Assembly: GCA_017522685.1 (NCBI GenBank) | Contig: JAFWYN010000018.1 | Span: forward strand, 1-64,000 | Source: Lachnospiraceae bacterium | GTDB taxonomy: Bacteria > Bacillota_A > Clostridia > Lachnospirales > Lachnospiraceae | Direction of reading: 5' to 3' | DNA length: 64,000 bases | Shown here: positions 32,132 to 42,609 of the stretch, piece by piece | Layout of the letters: each line of letters opens with the position of its first letter | Position numbering within the stretch: the first letter of the stretch is position 1 | Made by a program: the position numbers and the translations under genes | Notes under the pieces: model-generated | What the model was told of the DNA's origin: nothing | What the model saw: only the letters and a program-made list of their open reading frames with translations | Database searches by the model: none

Positions 32132-34783
32132 TTACAACTGACCTTCCAAAACCTTCTTAGCTTCTGCAATCGCATCTGCAATTCCTGCGGGATTTTTGCC
32201 GCCTGCCTGTGCCATATTGGGACGACCACCGCCGCCACCGCCTACCAATGCAGCAATACCCTTAATCAGGTTACCTGCATGTGCACCGGCCTTAACAGCA
32301 GCATCTGTAGCCATGGCAATCATATTTACCTTGCCGTCCTGGTTGGAAAGAAGTACTACCACACCATCCCCCAACTTTTCCTTCAACTGATCGCCCAAAT
32401 CACGCAGACCATTCATGTCCACGCCATCCACACTGGTTGCCAGAAGCTTCATGCCCTTCACTTCCGTCACCTGATCCATAACGTCACCAAGTGCATCCTT
32501 AGCTGCTTTGCTCTTTAAAGATTCGTTTTCAGAAGCAAGTGCCTTCATTTCAGCCATGATATGCTCACATTTTTCCACTAAGCCTGCAGGAGTAGTCTTA
32601 AGCACCTTAGCTGCGGCCTCTGCCTTTGCTTCCATTTCCTTGTAATAAGCAAATACGCCCTTACCGGTCAATGCTTCGATTCTTCTTACACCTGCTGCCA
32701 CACCATTCTCGGAGAGAATCTTAAATGCGGTAATCACAGCGGTATTGGATACATGGGTACCACCACAAAGTTCTGTAGAAAAATCGCCCATCTTTACTAC
32801 ACGAACGTTTTCACCGTACTTCTCACCAAAGAGTGCCATTGCGCCACTCTTTTTAGCCTCTTCAATGGTCATTACATTGGTCACTACATCTATACTTTCT
32901 GCAATCTTCTCATTTACAATTTCTTCTACCTGCTTTAACTCTTCCGCAGTCATAGCCGCAAAATGAGAGAAGTCAAAACGCAGTCTGTCACCATCCACAT
33001 AGGAACCGGCCTGCTCTACATGAGTACCCAGTACTTCACGAAGTGCTTTCTGAAGCAAATGGGTAGCACTATGATTCTTATAGGTATCTGCTCTTTTTGT
33101 AGTATCTACCTTCATGGTAGCCACATCGCCCACCTTAATCATACCCTTGGTGACCACACCGATATGTCCAACCTTACCGCCTAACAGCTTTACGGTATCC
33201 TTTACTTCAAAGCTTCCGTCAGAGGTTTCAATCACACCGATATCACCACACTGACCACCCATAGTAGCATAGAATGCGGTTTCTTCCACGATTACGGTAC
33301 CCACTTGACCGTCTGTTAAGGCTTCTGCCAGCTCGGTTTCAGTGGTAAGAACGGTAATCTTGGATTCATTTACCAGTTTATCATAACCCACAAATTCTGT
33401 GGTTACACTTGCATCGATGGACTCATATACGGTTACATCCGCACCCATATAGTTGGTTACTTTTCTGGCCTTACGTGCCTTTTCCTTCTGCTCCTGCATG
33501 CATACTGCAAAGCCAGCCTGATCAATAGTAAAACCTTTTTCTGCCAGGATTTCCTCGGTTAAGTCCATAGGGAATCCGTAAGTATCATAAAGTTTGAATG
33601 CATCTTCACCGGAAAGTTCAGTAGCCCCCTTGGCACTCATGGCTTCCTGCATTTCTGCCAAAATGCTTAAGCCCTGGTCGATGGTCTTATCAAATTTATC
33701 TTCTTCCTGAGTCAGTACATTTAAAATAAATGCCTTCTTGTCCTCTAATTCCGGATAACCATCCTTACACTCTGCAATAACGGTCTGGGACAGATTTGCC
33801 AAAAACTTTCCTTCAATGCCAAGCAATCTTCCGTGTCTTGCCGCACGACGAATCAAACGACGAAGTACATAGCCACGACCTTCATTAGAAGGCATAATAC
33901 CGTCACTAATCATAAAGGTAGAAGAACGGATATGGTCCGTAATCAAACGAATGGATACATCCTTTGCTTCATCGGTCTGATAGGTGACACCTGCGATTTC
34001 ACAGATACGGTCACGAATAGCCTTCATGGTATCAATATCAAATACACTGGTAACATCCTGTACTACTACTGCCAAACGCTCCAAGCCCATACCGGTATCA
34101 ATATTCTTCTGCTCCAGCTCGGTATAGTTACCCTTGCCGTCTCCGTCAAACTGGGTAAATACGTTGTTCCAAACCTCCATAAAGCGGTCACATTCGCAAC
34201 CCACCTTACAATCCGGTTTACCACAACCGTACTTAACTCCTCTGTCATAATAAATCTCAGAACAGGGGCCGCAGGGACCTGCGCCATGCTCCCAGAAGTT
34301 ATCACACTTACCGTTCTCATCACGGTAGAAACGGGTAATCTTTTCACCGGGTACACCGATTTCATTTACCCAGATATCATACGCTTCATCATCCTCACAG
34401 TAAATGGAAGGATACAGTCTCTCGGGATCCATGCCTACCACTTCGGTCAAAAACTCCCAGCTCCATGCAATGGCTTCATGCTTAAAATAATCTCCAAAAG
34501 AGAAGTTTCCAAGCATCTCAAAGAAAGTAAGATGTCTTGCAGTCTTACCTACATTTTCAATATCACCGGTTCTTACGCACTTCTGACAGGTTGTTACTCT
34601 ACGGCGGGGAGGTATCTCCTGACCGGTAAAGTAAGGCTTCAGAGGTGCCATACCGGAGTTAATAATCAGTAATGAGTTATCATTGTGAGGTACCAGGGAG
34701 AAGCTGTTCATCTTCAAATGCTCTTTGCTTTCAAAGAACTCCAGGTACATTCTACGCAGTTCGTTTACACCATATGCTTTCAT
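32132..34783 (-). CDS. alaS: Alanyl-tRNA synthetase
   Basis: Charges tRNA-Ala, 883 residues, full length for bacterial AlaS. Class II catalytic core at 1-245: FFESKEHLKMNSFSLVPHND, RTGDIENVGKTARHLTFFEMLGNFSFGDYFK. Editing domain zinc ligands: HSATHLL (about 570) and CGGTHV (about 672). C-terminal C-Ala domain ends GGGGGGRPNMAQAGGK. GGAGGA before the ATG. No T-box leader is visible in the 110 bases upstream, which separate it from the Hsp70 gene. Confidence 0.98.
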   Translation of the reverse strand: MKAYGVNELRRMYLEFFESKEHLKMNSFSLVPHNDNSLLIINSGMAPLKPYFTGQEIPPRRRVTTCQKCVRTGDIENVGKTARHLTFFEMLGNFSFGDYFKHEAIAWSWEFLTEVVGMDPERLYPSIYCEDDEAYDIWVNEIGVPGEKITRFYRDENGKCDNFWEHGAGPCGPCSEIYYDRGVKYGCGKPDCKVGCECDRFMEVWNNVFTQFDGDGKGNYTELEQKNIDTGMGLERLAVVVQDVTSVFDIDTMKAIRDRICEIAGVTYQTDEAKDVSIRLITDHIRSSTFMISDGIMPSNEGRGYVLRRLIRRAARHGRLLGIEGKFLANLSQTVIAECKDGYPELEDKKAFILNVLTQEEDKFDKTIDQGLSILAEMQEAMSAKGATELSGEDAFKLYDTYGFPMDLTEEILAEKGFTIDQAGFAVCMQEQKEKARKARKVTNYMGADVTVYESIDASVTTEFVGYDKLVNESKITVLTTETELAEALTDGQVGTVIVEETAFYATMGGQCGDIGVIETSDGSFEVKDTVKLLGGKVGHIGVVTKGMIKVGDVATMKVDTTKRADTYKNHSATHLLQKALREVLGTHVEQAGSYVDGDRLRFDFSHFAAMTAEELKQVEEIVNEKIAESIDVVTNVMTIEEAKKSGAMALFGEKYGENVRVVKMGDFSTELCGGTHVSNTAVITAFKILSENGVAAGVRRIEALTGKGVFAYYKEMEAKAEAAAKVLKTTPAGLVEKCEHIMAEMKALASENESLKSKAAKDALGDVMDQVTEVKGMKLLATSVDGVDMNGLRDLGDQLKEKLGDGVVVLLSNQDGKVNMIAMATDAAVKAGAHAGNLIKGIAALVGGGGGGRPNMAQAGGKNPAGIADAIAEAKKVLEGQL

Positions 34784-34893
34784 GGTTGTTCCTCCAAAAT
34801 GTTATCTTTTATAAATTACTTGAATTTCTCACTAAAACATCATAATTATAGTGGTTAAATGGCTTCTTGTCAATAATTCTTACCATTCCGGAA

Positions 34894-36582
34894 CTACTCG
34901 TCCTCTTCTTCCTCCAAAAAGTCATTTAACTCTTCCCTGGTTCTGCGGATTTCTTCGTGGTCCCCCTTGTTCAGTGCCGCCTCAAAGGCTGTCAGATAGT
35001 GATCCAGATTTTTACGTCTTGCTCCCAGTGATTCCTCGTATACACGCTCCGCACGAAGGAGTGCCAGACGATTCTCCTCATAGTCTCTGGGCTGGATTTT
35101 CAGATAGGCCAGCTCCTCCATACGCTTCTTAATCTCTTCCTCACTCATCTGATTGTCAGCGCCCTTGATAATCAGCTTTTTGCTCACTCCCGTGGAAACC
35201 ACTTTTACCTCTACCTCCAAAAGGGAGTTAATATCGTAGGTATAAGTTACATCCACAGACTCCCTACCTTTCGGTGATTTCGGAATATCCACCTCCAGCT
35301 CACCAAGATAGAGATTGTTTCTTGCAAATCTGCTTTCTCCCTGCAGGACGCGAACCCGAATCTTGTCCTGATTGTCACGCACTGTATACAAACGCTCTGT
35401 ATGACTGGCAGGAATCACGGTATTTCTCTCGATAATAGGGCAGAATCTGCCATCCTCAAATTTGCCTTCCTCGTACTCTACTACCACTTCCGTACCCAGG
35501 GTAAAGGAACAAACATCCGTAAGAATTACTTCCTTCACCTCTTCCCTACGTTCCTTCATGGCCGCCTGAATGGCTGCACCCAAGGCTACGGTCTCATCCG
35601 GATTCAGCTTGGTATCCGGGAACTTACGGAACAGACGAATCAGGAAATCTCTCACAATATTAAGTCTGGTAGCACCGCCAATTAAGATTACTTCATCAAT
35701 ATCTGTTAACTTCAGTCCCGCATCCGCCAGGCTCCTTTTTACAGGCTCACGAATCTTCATCAGAAGCTCATTACAAGCCTCTTCATATTCCCTATATGTA
35801 ATTTCCGCTTCCTTGGTTTCTTCTCCCAGGAGGAGGCTCATCTTTACCTTGTCCGTATCATTTATGGCTCTCTTGGCCTTTTCCGCCTGTCTCTGTAAAC
35901 GTACCTGTTCCTTTTCAGACAGATTGTGCATCTGCAGCTTGGTCTTTTGCAAAAACAGCTTGGCCATCACTGCGGTGAAATCTTCTCCGCCCAGATAATT
36001 ATCTCCGGCCACGGCTCTAACCTCTAAAATATTGTGGTACAGCTCCAGTACGGATACGTCAAAGGTACCGCCACCCAGGTCAAATACCAAAAATCTGGTA
36101 TCCTTGGTCTTATCATACAAGCCGTATGCCACTGCTGCCGCGGTAGGCTCGGAAATCATACGCTCCACCTTTAAGCCCGCCAATTCTCCGGCACGCTTGG
36201 TGGCCTTACGTCTCTTATCATCAAAATACGCAGGCACACTGATGACCGCTTCCGTGATTTCCTCTCCCAGATAGCTTTCCGCATCCTCTTTCAAAGCTCG
36301 GATTACCATACTGGAAAGTTCCTCCGGCTTAAACTTCTTACCACTTAAAATATATTCTCTTTCCGTACCCATACTTCTTTTAAAGGTCTGGGCCACACTG
36401 TCGGGATACAGGCTCATTCGTTCCTTCGCCGTTTCTCCCACATATACATTGCCTTCCTCGTCCACACTTACCACGGAAGGAGTCAGATTCTTGCCCAATC
36501 GATTGGGTATAATCTTCGGTCCCTCCTCCGTAAAGCAGGCAATCAGGCTGTTTGTTGTACCTAAATCAATTCCTACTATCAT
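34894..36582 (-). CDS. hscC: Hsp70 chaperone, HscC type
   Basis: 562-residue Hsp70, close in length to E. coli HscC rather than DnaK (about 610-640). Nucleotide-binding domain: VGIDLGTTNSLIA (3-15), FDLGGGTFDVSVLE (about 167-180), EPTAAAVAYGLYDK and LIGGATRLNIVRDFL. The substrate domain (about 380-500) is followed by a short acidic helical end (LNDFLEEEEDE) and no DnaK EEVD tail. It follows a 1048-residue J-like/TPR gene by 15 bases, which matches the HscC habit of a dedicated J-protein partner; DnaK's usual grpE/dnaJ neighbours are absent. Confidence 0.88.
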   Translation of the reverse strand: MIVGIDLGTTNSLIACFTEEGPKIIPNRLGKNLTPSVVSVDEEGNVYVGETAKERMSLYPDSVAQTFKRSMGTEREYILSGKKFKPEELSSMVIRALKEDAESYLGEEITEAVISVPAYFDDKRRKATKRAGELAGLKVERMISEPTAAAVAYGLYDKTKDTRFLVFDLGGGTFDVSVLELYHNILEVRAVAGDNYLGGEDFTAVMAKLFLQKTKLQMHNLSEKEQVRLQRQAEKAKRAINDTDKVKMSLLLGEETKEAEITYREYEEACNELLMKIREPVKRSLADAGLKLTDIDEVILIGGATRLNIVRDFLIRLFRKFPDTKLNPDETVALGAAIQAAMKERREEVKEVILTDVCSFTLGTEVVVEYEEGKFEDGRFCPIIERNTVIPASHTERLYTVRDNQDKIRVRVLQGESRFARNNLYLGELEVDIPKSPKGRESVDVTYTYDINSLLEVEVKVVSTGVSKKLIIKGADNQMSEEEIKKRMEELAYLKIQPRDYEENRLALLRAERVYEESLGARRKNLDHYLTAFEAALNKGDHEEIRRTREELNDFLEEEEDE

Positions 36583-36597
36583 GTTTCTTCCTCAAAT

Positions 36598-39500
36598 TTA
36601 TCCTTTGAAAATACCGGAAAAAAGCTTTTTTACAAGCCCTTCCTTCTTTTCTTCTTTTACTACTTTATCCTTCGCTTTGCCAAAGTATGCTTCAATAGCT
36701 TTCTCGCCACCCTGAAGTACATCTGACTTTTGTCCGTTCTCAGAGTAAGGAACCACCTTTATACCATCCTTGCAGACATTCTTAATGGTGTGCATCCATT
36801 CATCACAGGGGTTCTTTTTCAGGATTTTCTCCACCCATGCAAAGGCTTCCTTTTGTTTACCCATACGAAGCAAATGAAGCACCTTCATAGCCTCCACTTC
36901 CTTACAGGCAGGCTCCGTACAGAAATAACAGATATTGGTCTTATCATTCTTTGCCAAAAGTTCATCCAACTCTTCTGCAGTGGCAGTGAAGTACTTCTCA
37001 ACAAATTGGACTTCCAGTTCGATTTTATCCATCTCATAATGAAGATTTACGCCCTCTTTCCGCTTTGCCTCACGGAAATCAATCAGCTTCTTAGCATATT
37101 TCATGGCCACTTCATCATTGCCGGCAAGTGCTGCCGAGAATATCAGGTCGCAATAAGTACCGGAGCAGTCCGCATTGGGGTCCATTAACAGCTTCAGTTC
37201 AATCTCCTTTTCAAAGGACTCAATGCCTTTACCTGCATCACCGCAAACCATTTCGGTCCATGCCAAACTATCGTAATATTCCTTCTTCTCCGCAACCTTA
37301 GCTGCATTCTCTATGGTAAACAACTCCTGATACCACTGCTTCAAAACCCTCTCGGCATTTTCTTTGTCTGCCAACTTGTGGTAAATTTCCACTTCCTGCT
37401 CATATCTTGCAAAAGGATCGGTATATGCCGCCGGCAAAGCTTTCAGGGCATCTTCCACTCTTCCTGCCCTTACCAGGCTGTGTGCGTATCTTCGTACATA
37501 GTAGCGGTTCTGCTGTATTTCTTCTCCGCCTACCTCCAATGCTTTTTCATACGCTTCCACCGCCATCTTAGGCAGTCCCAGCAAAGTATACATGTCCGCC
37601 ATATCGCAGTAAGCTCTTGCATATTCCTTATCAAAATAGAGAATTGCTTTCTTTATGCAAACAAGCGCCTTCTCATACTCCATCTGTAGCTTGTAAACAA
37701 AGGAAAGGCCGTTATAGGCATAGGGATTGCCCGGCTCATCTGCCAGTGCATTTTCATAATCTTCAATGGCCTTCTCATACTCGCAGGCATCTCTGTGAAG
37801 TAATGCACGTTCTACAAACATATAGGGTCCCGGATAAGAATACAGGCATTCGTTGATCAGCTTGAGGCCCGGCTCATAAAGAGACTTGTCTCCTTCTCCC
37901 ACCTTCTCCAGGTAGTTTGCCCGATAGTCCTCCAGCATTGCATCCACCTTGTCAGAATCCAGCTTTTCATGCTCCAACAGATACTCGTAAGCCTCCAGGT
38001 AAGGACTCTTAACATCCGCCTTTTTAGCCTGCTCCAAAATATTCTTTAAATCTTCCTTCTGTTCAAAGTCCAGATACACCTTGGCAATCCGTTCATAAGC
38101 CTTGGGATAATCCGGAAAATGACGGATACATTCATAACCGCAATTTATCACTCCCTGTGCATCCCACATACGGTTGTAAGCCTTCTGTGCACTGGCATAG
38201 GCTGCAAAAATCTGGTACTTCTCAATCAACTCCATGGACACTTCCAAACTCTTCTCATATTCTTCCATGTCCAGATAAATCTGTGCTTTTTCCAGCTTGA
38301 TATTATAATCCGGTCGTTCTTCGTTTGACAGTTCTTCCACAATCTCAATATATTCGATTGCTTTTTTGAAATTCTCCGCATCCTTAAAGCCCAGTCTTCC
38401 GTAGCAATAAGCCCGGATACTATAGGACTGTCTGACACGGTCCTTATCCTTTTTCTTCTCCTCTTCTTTTTCATCCTCAGAGTAAGAAGCTATTTTTTTC
38501 TCAAGTGCCTTCTCCCAAATCTCTGCCATTTCCAGTGCTTTTACATATTCTGCACTTTCCACATAAAGCTTTGTCAAAAGACCTTTGTATTCTGCATCCT
38601 TTTCCTCGGTAATCAGTGACTCCATATCCAAAGCATGCTGAATACCCTCACAGTATCTGCTGTCCTGTAAAAGGCACCAGCCCAGCTCCAGTCCACTCTC
38701 TGCATCCGGAGTTTCTGCATATTTTTTTACTAATTCCTTTTCTAATTCCTCATTAATGCGGGTCAGAAGCTCTCGCATCTCATCTTCTCCGCCCAGAGTC
38801 AACACCTCTTCGGCACATTTCTTGGCATCCTTAAAGTACTTCTGTTCATAATACCATTCCGTAAGGCGTCTGTTTGCCATATAATGTTTTTTATTGGATT
38901 CCTTCAGCTTCTTGTAGATTTCCGCTGACTCTTCCTTCTTCTCTGCCCGCCAAAAAGCCTCCGCTGTATGGAAGGATACCATCAGGTCCGATTCATACTC
39001 TTGATACAGCTTTTTCAGCCACTCCAAGGCTTCCTCTGTCTTGCCCTGTTCCTCCCAAAGTCTGGCACGATTAATCTCCATAACCGGATGACGAATATCT
39101 AAATCATCCGCATTCTTTATGAGTTCTTCCGCCTGCTCCAGCTGTTTTGCAGCAAGTGCTTCCCAACAACGGTCGCTGTACTGGATAAACAAATCATAAT
39201 CCGCATCCGGCGCCCCTTCAAACTGGTCGAACTCAAAGTCCTCCCCCTGGCGGCAGCGATTCACCACATAGTTCATAAAGTCCGCAGGGAAAAACTCACG
39301 AAAACGGCCGTTATTTTCTACAATATGCAACTTCTCCTGAATCAGCTTCCACGCAGCAGTGGGAAGCTTAAAATGCTCCATCAGGAAACGAAGAAGCTTA
39401 TGGGTGCAATTCTCCTCCTCTGCCAGATCCAACAATACATCCTCTTCAAAAAGTTCCTCCCAACAGGCAATGTTTCTGCGCTTGTCCATATTGGCATAAA

Positions 39501-39744
39501 CTGCCGCAATTTTTTCCACCCAAAGTCCGGAAGGGGTTTCGTCTCTCTCCTCTTCCACCACTTCCTGCTCCGGCTCCTGTGCCAGATTACAGGCTTCTTC
39601 ATAGGCATTTCGCAGTCGCTTAAAACCTTCCGGATTGTCCTCCGGATTGGTTACTGCCAATTTCTCACGATATGCCTTCTTAATCAGGTTCTCATCCTTT
39701 GTTTCTTCTATCCCCAACACTTGGAAAATCTCAGTTTTGTTCAT
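36598..39744 (-). CDS. J-domain-like TPR protein, partner of HscC
   Basis: 1048 residues; ATG at 39744 behind AAGGGGA. Residues 1-55 resemble a J-domain: EIFQVLGIEETKDENLIKKAYREKL and GFKRLRNAYEEA are the helix II/III pattern, but the HPD loop is replaced by TNPEDNPEG. Relatives paired with HscC often carry PPE/PED-like loops here. Residues about 70-1000 are mostly TPR-like helices (for example YEKALEDYENALADEPGNPYAYNGLSFVYKLQ near 655-690). Acidic and Lys-rich. Likely a cochaperone scaffold that feeds clients to the downstream Hsp70; the clients are unknown. Confidence 0.8.
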   Translation of the reverse strand: MNKTEIFQVLGIEETKDENLIKKAYREKLAVTNPEDNPEGFKRLRNAYEEACNLAQEPEQEVVEEERDETPSGLWVEKIAAVYANMDKRRNIACWEELFEEDVLLDLAEEENCTHKLLRFLMEHFKLPTAAWKLIQEKLHIVENNGRFREFFPADFMNYVVNRCRQGEDFEFDQFEGAPDADYDLFIQYSDRCWEALAAKQLEQAEELIKNADDLDIRHPVMEINRARLWEEQGKTEEALEWLKKLYQEYESDLMVSFHTAEAFWRAEKKEESAEIYKKLKESNKKHYMANRRLTEWYYEQKYFKDAKKCAEEVLTLGGEDEMRELLTRINEELEKELVKKYAETPDAESGLELGWCLLQDSRYCEGIQHALDMESLITEEKDAEYKGLLTKLYVESAEYVKALEMAEIWEKALEKKIASYSEDEKEEEKKKDKDRVRQSYSIRAYCYGRLGFKDAENFKKAIEYIEIVEELSNEERPDYNIKLEKAQIYLDMEEYEKSLEVSMELIEKYQIFAAYASAQKAYNRMWDAQGVINCGYECIRHFPDYPKAYERIAKVYLDFEQKEDLKNILEQAKKADVKSPYLEAYEYLLEHEKLDSDKVDAMLEDYRANYLEKVGEGDKSLYEPGLKLINECLYSYPGPYMFVERALLHRDACEYEKAIEDYENALADEPGNPYAYNGLSFVYKLQMEYEKALVCIKKAILYFDKEYARAYCDMADMYTLLGLPKMAVEAYEKALEVGGEEIQQNRYYVRRYAHSLVRAGRVEDALKALPAAYTDPFARYEQEVEIYHKLADKENAERVLKQWYQELFTIENAAKVAEKKEYYDSLAWTEMVCGDAGKGIESFEKEIELKLLMDPNADCSGTYCDLIFSAALAGNDEVAMKYAKKLIDFREAKRKEGVNLHYEMDKIELEVQFVEKYFTATAEELDELLAKNDKTNICYFCTEPACKEVEAMKVLHLLRMGKQKEAFAWVEKILKKNPCDEWMHTIKNVCKDGIKVVPYSENGQKSDVLQGGEKAIEAYFGKAKDKVVKEEKKEGLVKKLFSGIFKG

Positions 39745-39780
39745 TCTTTATTCCCCTTTATCCTAACGCTATATATCACG

Positions 39781-39806
39781 AAAAGGAGCAGCGTATTTCT
39801 GCTCCC
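39781..39806 (-). terminator. Terminator of glyS
   Basis: GGAGCAG and CTGCTCC form a stem over AAATACG; on the minus strand TTTTCG follows. Located between glyS and the J/TPR gene. Confidence 0.75.
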
Positions 39807-39841
39807 TTTCACCTTATTATTCTTTAAATAGACCTTACTGC

Positions 39842-41230
39842 TTAAAAGGTAAACTTATCTGCAAAATAAGCATCCAAATCAGCAATTGCCACTCTTTCCT
39901 GCTCCATGGAATCACGGAAACGTACGGTTACGCAACCGTCTGTCTCAGACTCGAAATCATAGGTAACGCAGAAAGGAGTACCGATTTCATCCTGACGACG
40001 ATATCTCTTACCGATATTTCCTCTATCGTCAAATTCACAGTTGTACTTCTTGCATAACTGAGCATATACCTTTTCTGCACCTTCGTTTAACTTCTTGGAA
40101 AGAGGTAATACACCAATCTTTACAGGTGCCAATGCAGGATGGAAGTGAAGTACGGTACGCATATCGCCGCCTTCTAATTCCTCTTCATCATATGCTGCAC
40201 AAAGGAATGCCAATACTACACGGTCTGCACCAAGTGAAGGCTCAACAACATAAGGAACATACTTTTCCTTCTTCTCGTCATCGAAGTAAGACATATCTTC
40301 ACCGGAAACATTCTGATGCTGTGTCAGGTCATAATCGGTTCTGTCAGCAATACCCCAAAGTTCGCCCCAGCCGAAGGGGAATAAGAACTCGAAGTCAGTG
40401 GTAGCCTTGCTGTAGAAGCTCAATTCTTCAGGGCTGTGATCACGAAGTCTCAACTCTTCTTCCTTCATACCGAGAGAAAGTAACCAGTCTCGGCAGAAGC
40501 CTCTCCAGTACTGGAACCATTCCAAATCGGTACCGGGTTCACAGAAGAATTCCAATTCCATCTGTTCAAACTCTCTGGTACGGAAAGTGAAGTTACCGGG
40601 AGTAATCTCATTACGGAAAGACTTACCGATCTGTGCAATACCGAAAGGCACTTTCTTACGGGAAGTTCTCTGTACATTCTTAAAGTTTACGAAAATACCC
40701 TGTGCAGTTTCAGGTCTCAAATATACGGTGTTCTTAGCATCTTCTGTTACACCCTGGAAGGTCTTGAACATCAGGTTAAACTGACGGATATCGGTGAAAT
40801 TGTGTTTACCGCAAGTAGGGCAGGCAATATTCTTCTCTTCTACAAAGTTCTTCATCTGTTCATTACTCCAAGCGTCAACGCTTTCTTCCAGAGTAATACC
40901 GTTTTCTGCACAATAATCTTCAATCAACTTATCTGCACGGAAACGCTCGTGACATTCCTTACAGTCCATCAAAGGATCTGAGAATCCGCCTAAGTGACCG
41001 GAAGCCACCCAGGTTTGAGGGTTCATCAGAATCGCACAGTCCACACCTACGTTGTAAGGATTTTCCTGTACGAATTTCTGCCACCATGCCTTCTTTACAT
41101 TGTTCTTTAATTCTACACCAAGATTACCGTAATCCCATGTATTTGCAAGGCCTCCGTAGATTTCGGAACCGGGATATACGAATCCTCTTGCCTTTGCCAG
41201 AGCTACAATTTTCTCCATTGTCTTTTCCAT
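39842..41230 (-). CDS. glyS: Glycyl-tRNA synthetase, dimeric type
   Basis: Charges tRNA-Gly, 462 residues; one-chain class II enzyme as in Gram-positives and eukaryotes. [34 protein letters not shown] opens the catalytic core; motif 2 lies in [36 protein letters not shown]; motif 3 in [14 protein letters not shown]. Two Cys pairs ([12 protein letters not shown] and CPTCGKHNF) probably bind Zn. GAGGAGAAACG before the ATG. Last gene of an era-yqzL-recO-lipoprotein-glyS run. Confidence 0.98.
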   Translation of the reverse strand: MEKTMEKIVALAKARGFVYPGSEIYGGLANTWDYGNLGVELKNNVKKAWWQKFVQENPYNVGVDCAILMNPQTWVASGHLGGFSDPLMDCKECHERFRADKLIEDYCAENGITLEESVDAWSNEQMKNFVEEKNIACPTCGKHNFTDIRQFNLMFKTFQGVTEDAKNTVYLRPETAQGIFVNFKNVQRTSRKKVPFGIAQIGKSFRNEITPGNFTFRTREFEQMELEFFCEPGTDLEWFQYWRGFCRDWLLSLGMKEEELRLRDHSPEELSFYSKATTDFEFLFPFGWGELWGIADRTDYDLTQHQNVSGEDMSYFDDEKKEKYVPYVVEPSLGADRVVLAFLCAAYDEEELEGGDMRTVLHFHPALAPVKIGVLPLSKKLNEGAEKVYAQLCKKYNCEFDDRGNIGKRYRRQDEIGTPFCVTYDFESETDGCVTVRFRDSMEQERVAIADLDAYFADKFTF

Positions 41231-41245
41231 TATCGTTTCTCCTCT

Positions 41246-41878
41246 TTATTTATATATAATATATTTTAGTTCTTCATCAGCGGTACAATTCACAAAGCCT
41301 TCTGCTGTTTTCTTCGCATTGGCACTTAAATATTGTACCTTTCCGGTGACTCTTACGCTCACGGCATCCTCCAGAATCAGGATTTGCTTGCCCTCCTCTT
41401 TCTGTATCTGCTCTCCGGCCAAAGCTTCGCCACCTTTTACTGAGGTCAGTTTGTTTTCCAACTCATATCCGGCAGTTTTCGCTTCCGCTACGGTTCCAAG
41501 GAATATCTCTCGTCCCGTATAATCCGCACAAACCGCTGCATTCTGGAAATTCAGTGCTACAACTGCATTTTTGCTTCCGTCCTCAGCCATCATCACTTTT
41601 TCCACAAGGATGGGCACCCGGCCGGCTTCCGTAACCAAATCCTGCTTCGCACTATTGTACTCATCAATCTCGCTTCGAACCATGGTTTCTAATTCTGTGA
41701 TATCATAGTACTCTTTTTCGAAAGGCTCCACAATATAACCGATAAGCCTTCCTTCCTCAGTCACTTCTATGGTATTCTCTGTCACCGGTACATATACCGT
41801 TTCCTTTGAACAACCGGTAAATAACAGCGTACTGAGCAAAAGCACCATCATCAAACCTATTGCTTTCTTCTTTCCCAT
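41246..41878 (-). CDS. Lipoprotein of unknown function
   Basis: 210 residues from the ATG at 41878 (GAGGA seven bases upstream). Signal with lipobox LFTGC, then an exported domain of about 185 residues with alternating strands (VTEEGRLIGYIVEPFEKEYYDITELETMV...). No recognised domain; a putative Zn or peptidase motif is not seen. Nearby recO and glyS are on the same strand, 15 bases from glyS and 80 bases from recO, so it is in the operon. It might be a wall-associated factor, but I cannot say. Confidence 0.75.
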   Translation of the reverse strand: MGKKKAIGLMMVLLLSTLLFTGCSKETVYVPVTENTIEVTEEGRLIGYIVEPFEKEYYDITELETMVRSEIDEYNSAKQDLVTEAGRVPILVEKVMMAEDGSKNAVVALNFQNAAVCADYTGREIFLGTVAEAKTAGYELENKLTSVKGGEALAGEQIQKEEGKQILILEDAVSVRVTGKVQYLSANAKKTAEGFVNCTADEELKYIIYK

Positions 41879-41958
41879 GCTGTTCCTCATTTCTATTTTC
41901 AATTTATCGTAACTATTAAACAAAGTTCAATCCATTATACCGAACTATTTCACTTTTT

Positions 41959-42609
41959 TCAACACAGAGTTTTCAATATTTCCAAACTTTTAAATTCTCT
42001 ATCCATTATCTTATGGCGATAATGGTCCGCCAAAACTTCCAATTGAGCCTGTACACTTTCCGATACGGTAAAGGTATACAGCTTTTCAATGGTAGAATTT
42101 ACGATATACTGCAGGGCATACTCTGTAGACGGTTCTATCTCCCAACCTTCCGGTACACCGGGGAACTCGCCATTAATGACGATACTCTTTATCTCAAAGA
42201 TAAACCGCACCAGCTCCCTCGTCAAAGAAGGAACACTTAAAGCCCTCAAGGACTGATAAAGCAACTTCAGCATCTGTACTTCGTCACTGTTTTCCCTGGT
42301 ATAATAATCCGCTATTTCCGCAAAATACATGCCGTAATAAGCACCTATGTAATCGGTTCTTAGGTCTTCAAAATAATTCTGAATGTCCGCCTCCAGTACA
42401 TTGTAGGCACTTTTGCCTTCGTGAAGCTTAAACACACCAAAAGAAAAAGGATTGGTAGCACTGCTGAGTCTGCTTCCCGGCTTTCGGGAGCCTCGCACAA
42501 AGGCCGAAATCTTTCCTTTTTCTTTTGTTAACAAACAGATACGCCTATCATACTCACCGATAGGCGTCTGTTTCAATATGATACCTGTCACCTGTATAAA
42601 ATCCTGCAT
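41959..42609 (-). CDS. recO: DNA repair protein RecO
   Basis: Recombination mediator that helps load RecA via RecF/RecR, 216 residues from the ATG at 42609 (GGAAGGAG upstream). N-terminal OB fold MQDFIQVTGIILKQTPIGEYDRRICLLTKEKGKISAFVRGSRKPGSRL, then a helical region. It is slightly short (usual 240-250), and the expected zinc-finger Cys of many RecO proteins are absent in the C-terminal part. Its start lies inside the yqzL gene, in another frame. Confidence 0.93.
   Translation of the reverse strand: MQDFIQVTGIILKQTPIGEYDRRICLLTKEKGKISAFVRGSRKPGSRLSSATNPFSFGVFKLHEGKSAYNVLEADIQNYFEDLRTDYIGAYYGMYFAEIADYYTRENSDEVQMLKLLYQSLRALSVPSLTRELVRFIFEIKSIVINGEFPGVPEGWEIEPSTEYALQYIVNSTIEKLYTFTVSESVQAQLEVLADHYRHKIMDREFKSLEILKTLC

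Noticed and set aside
41231..41245. T-box riboswitch upstream of glyS
   Set aside because: Only 15 bases separate glyS from the gene before it in the same operon, too short for a T-box; alaS and thrC leaders also lack a T-box.
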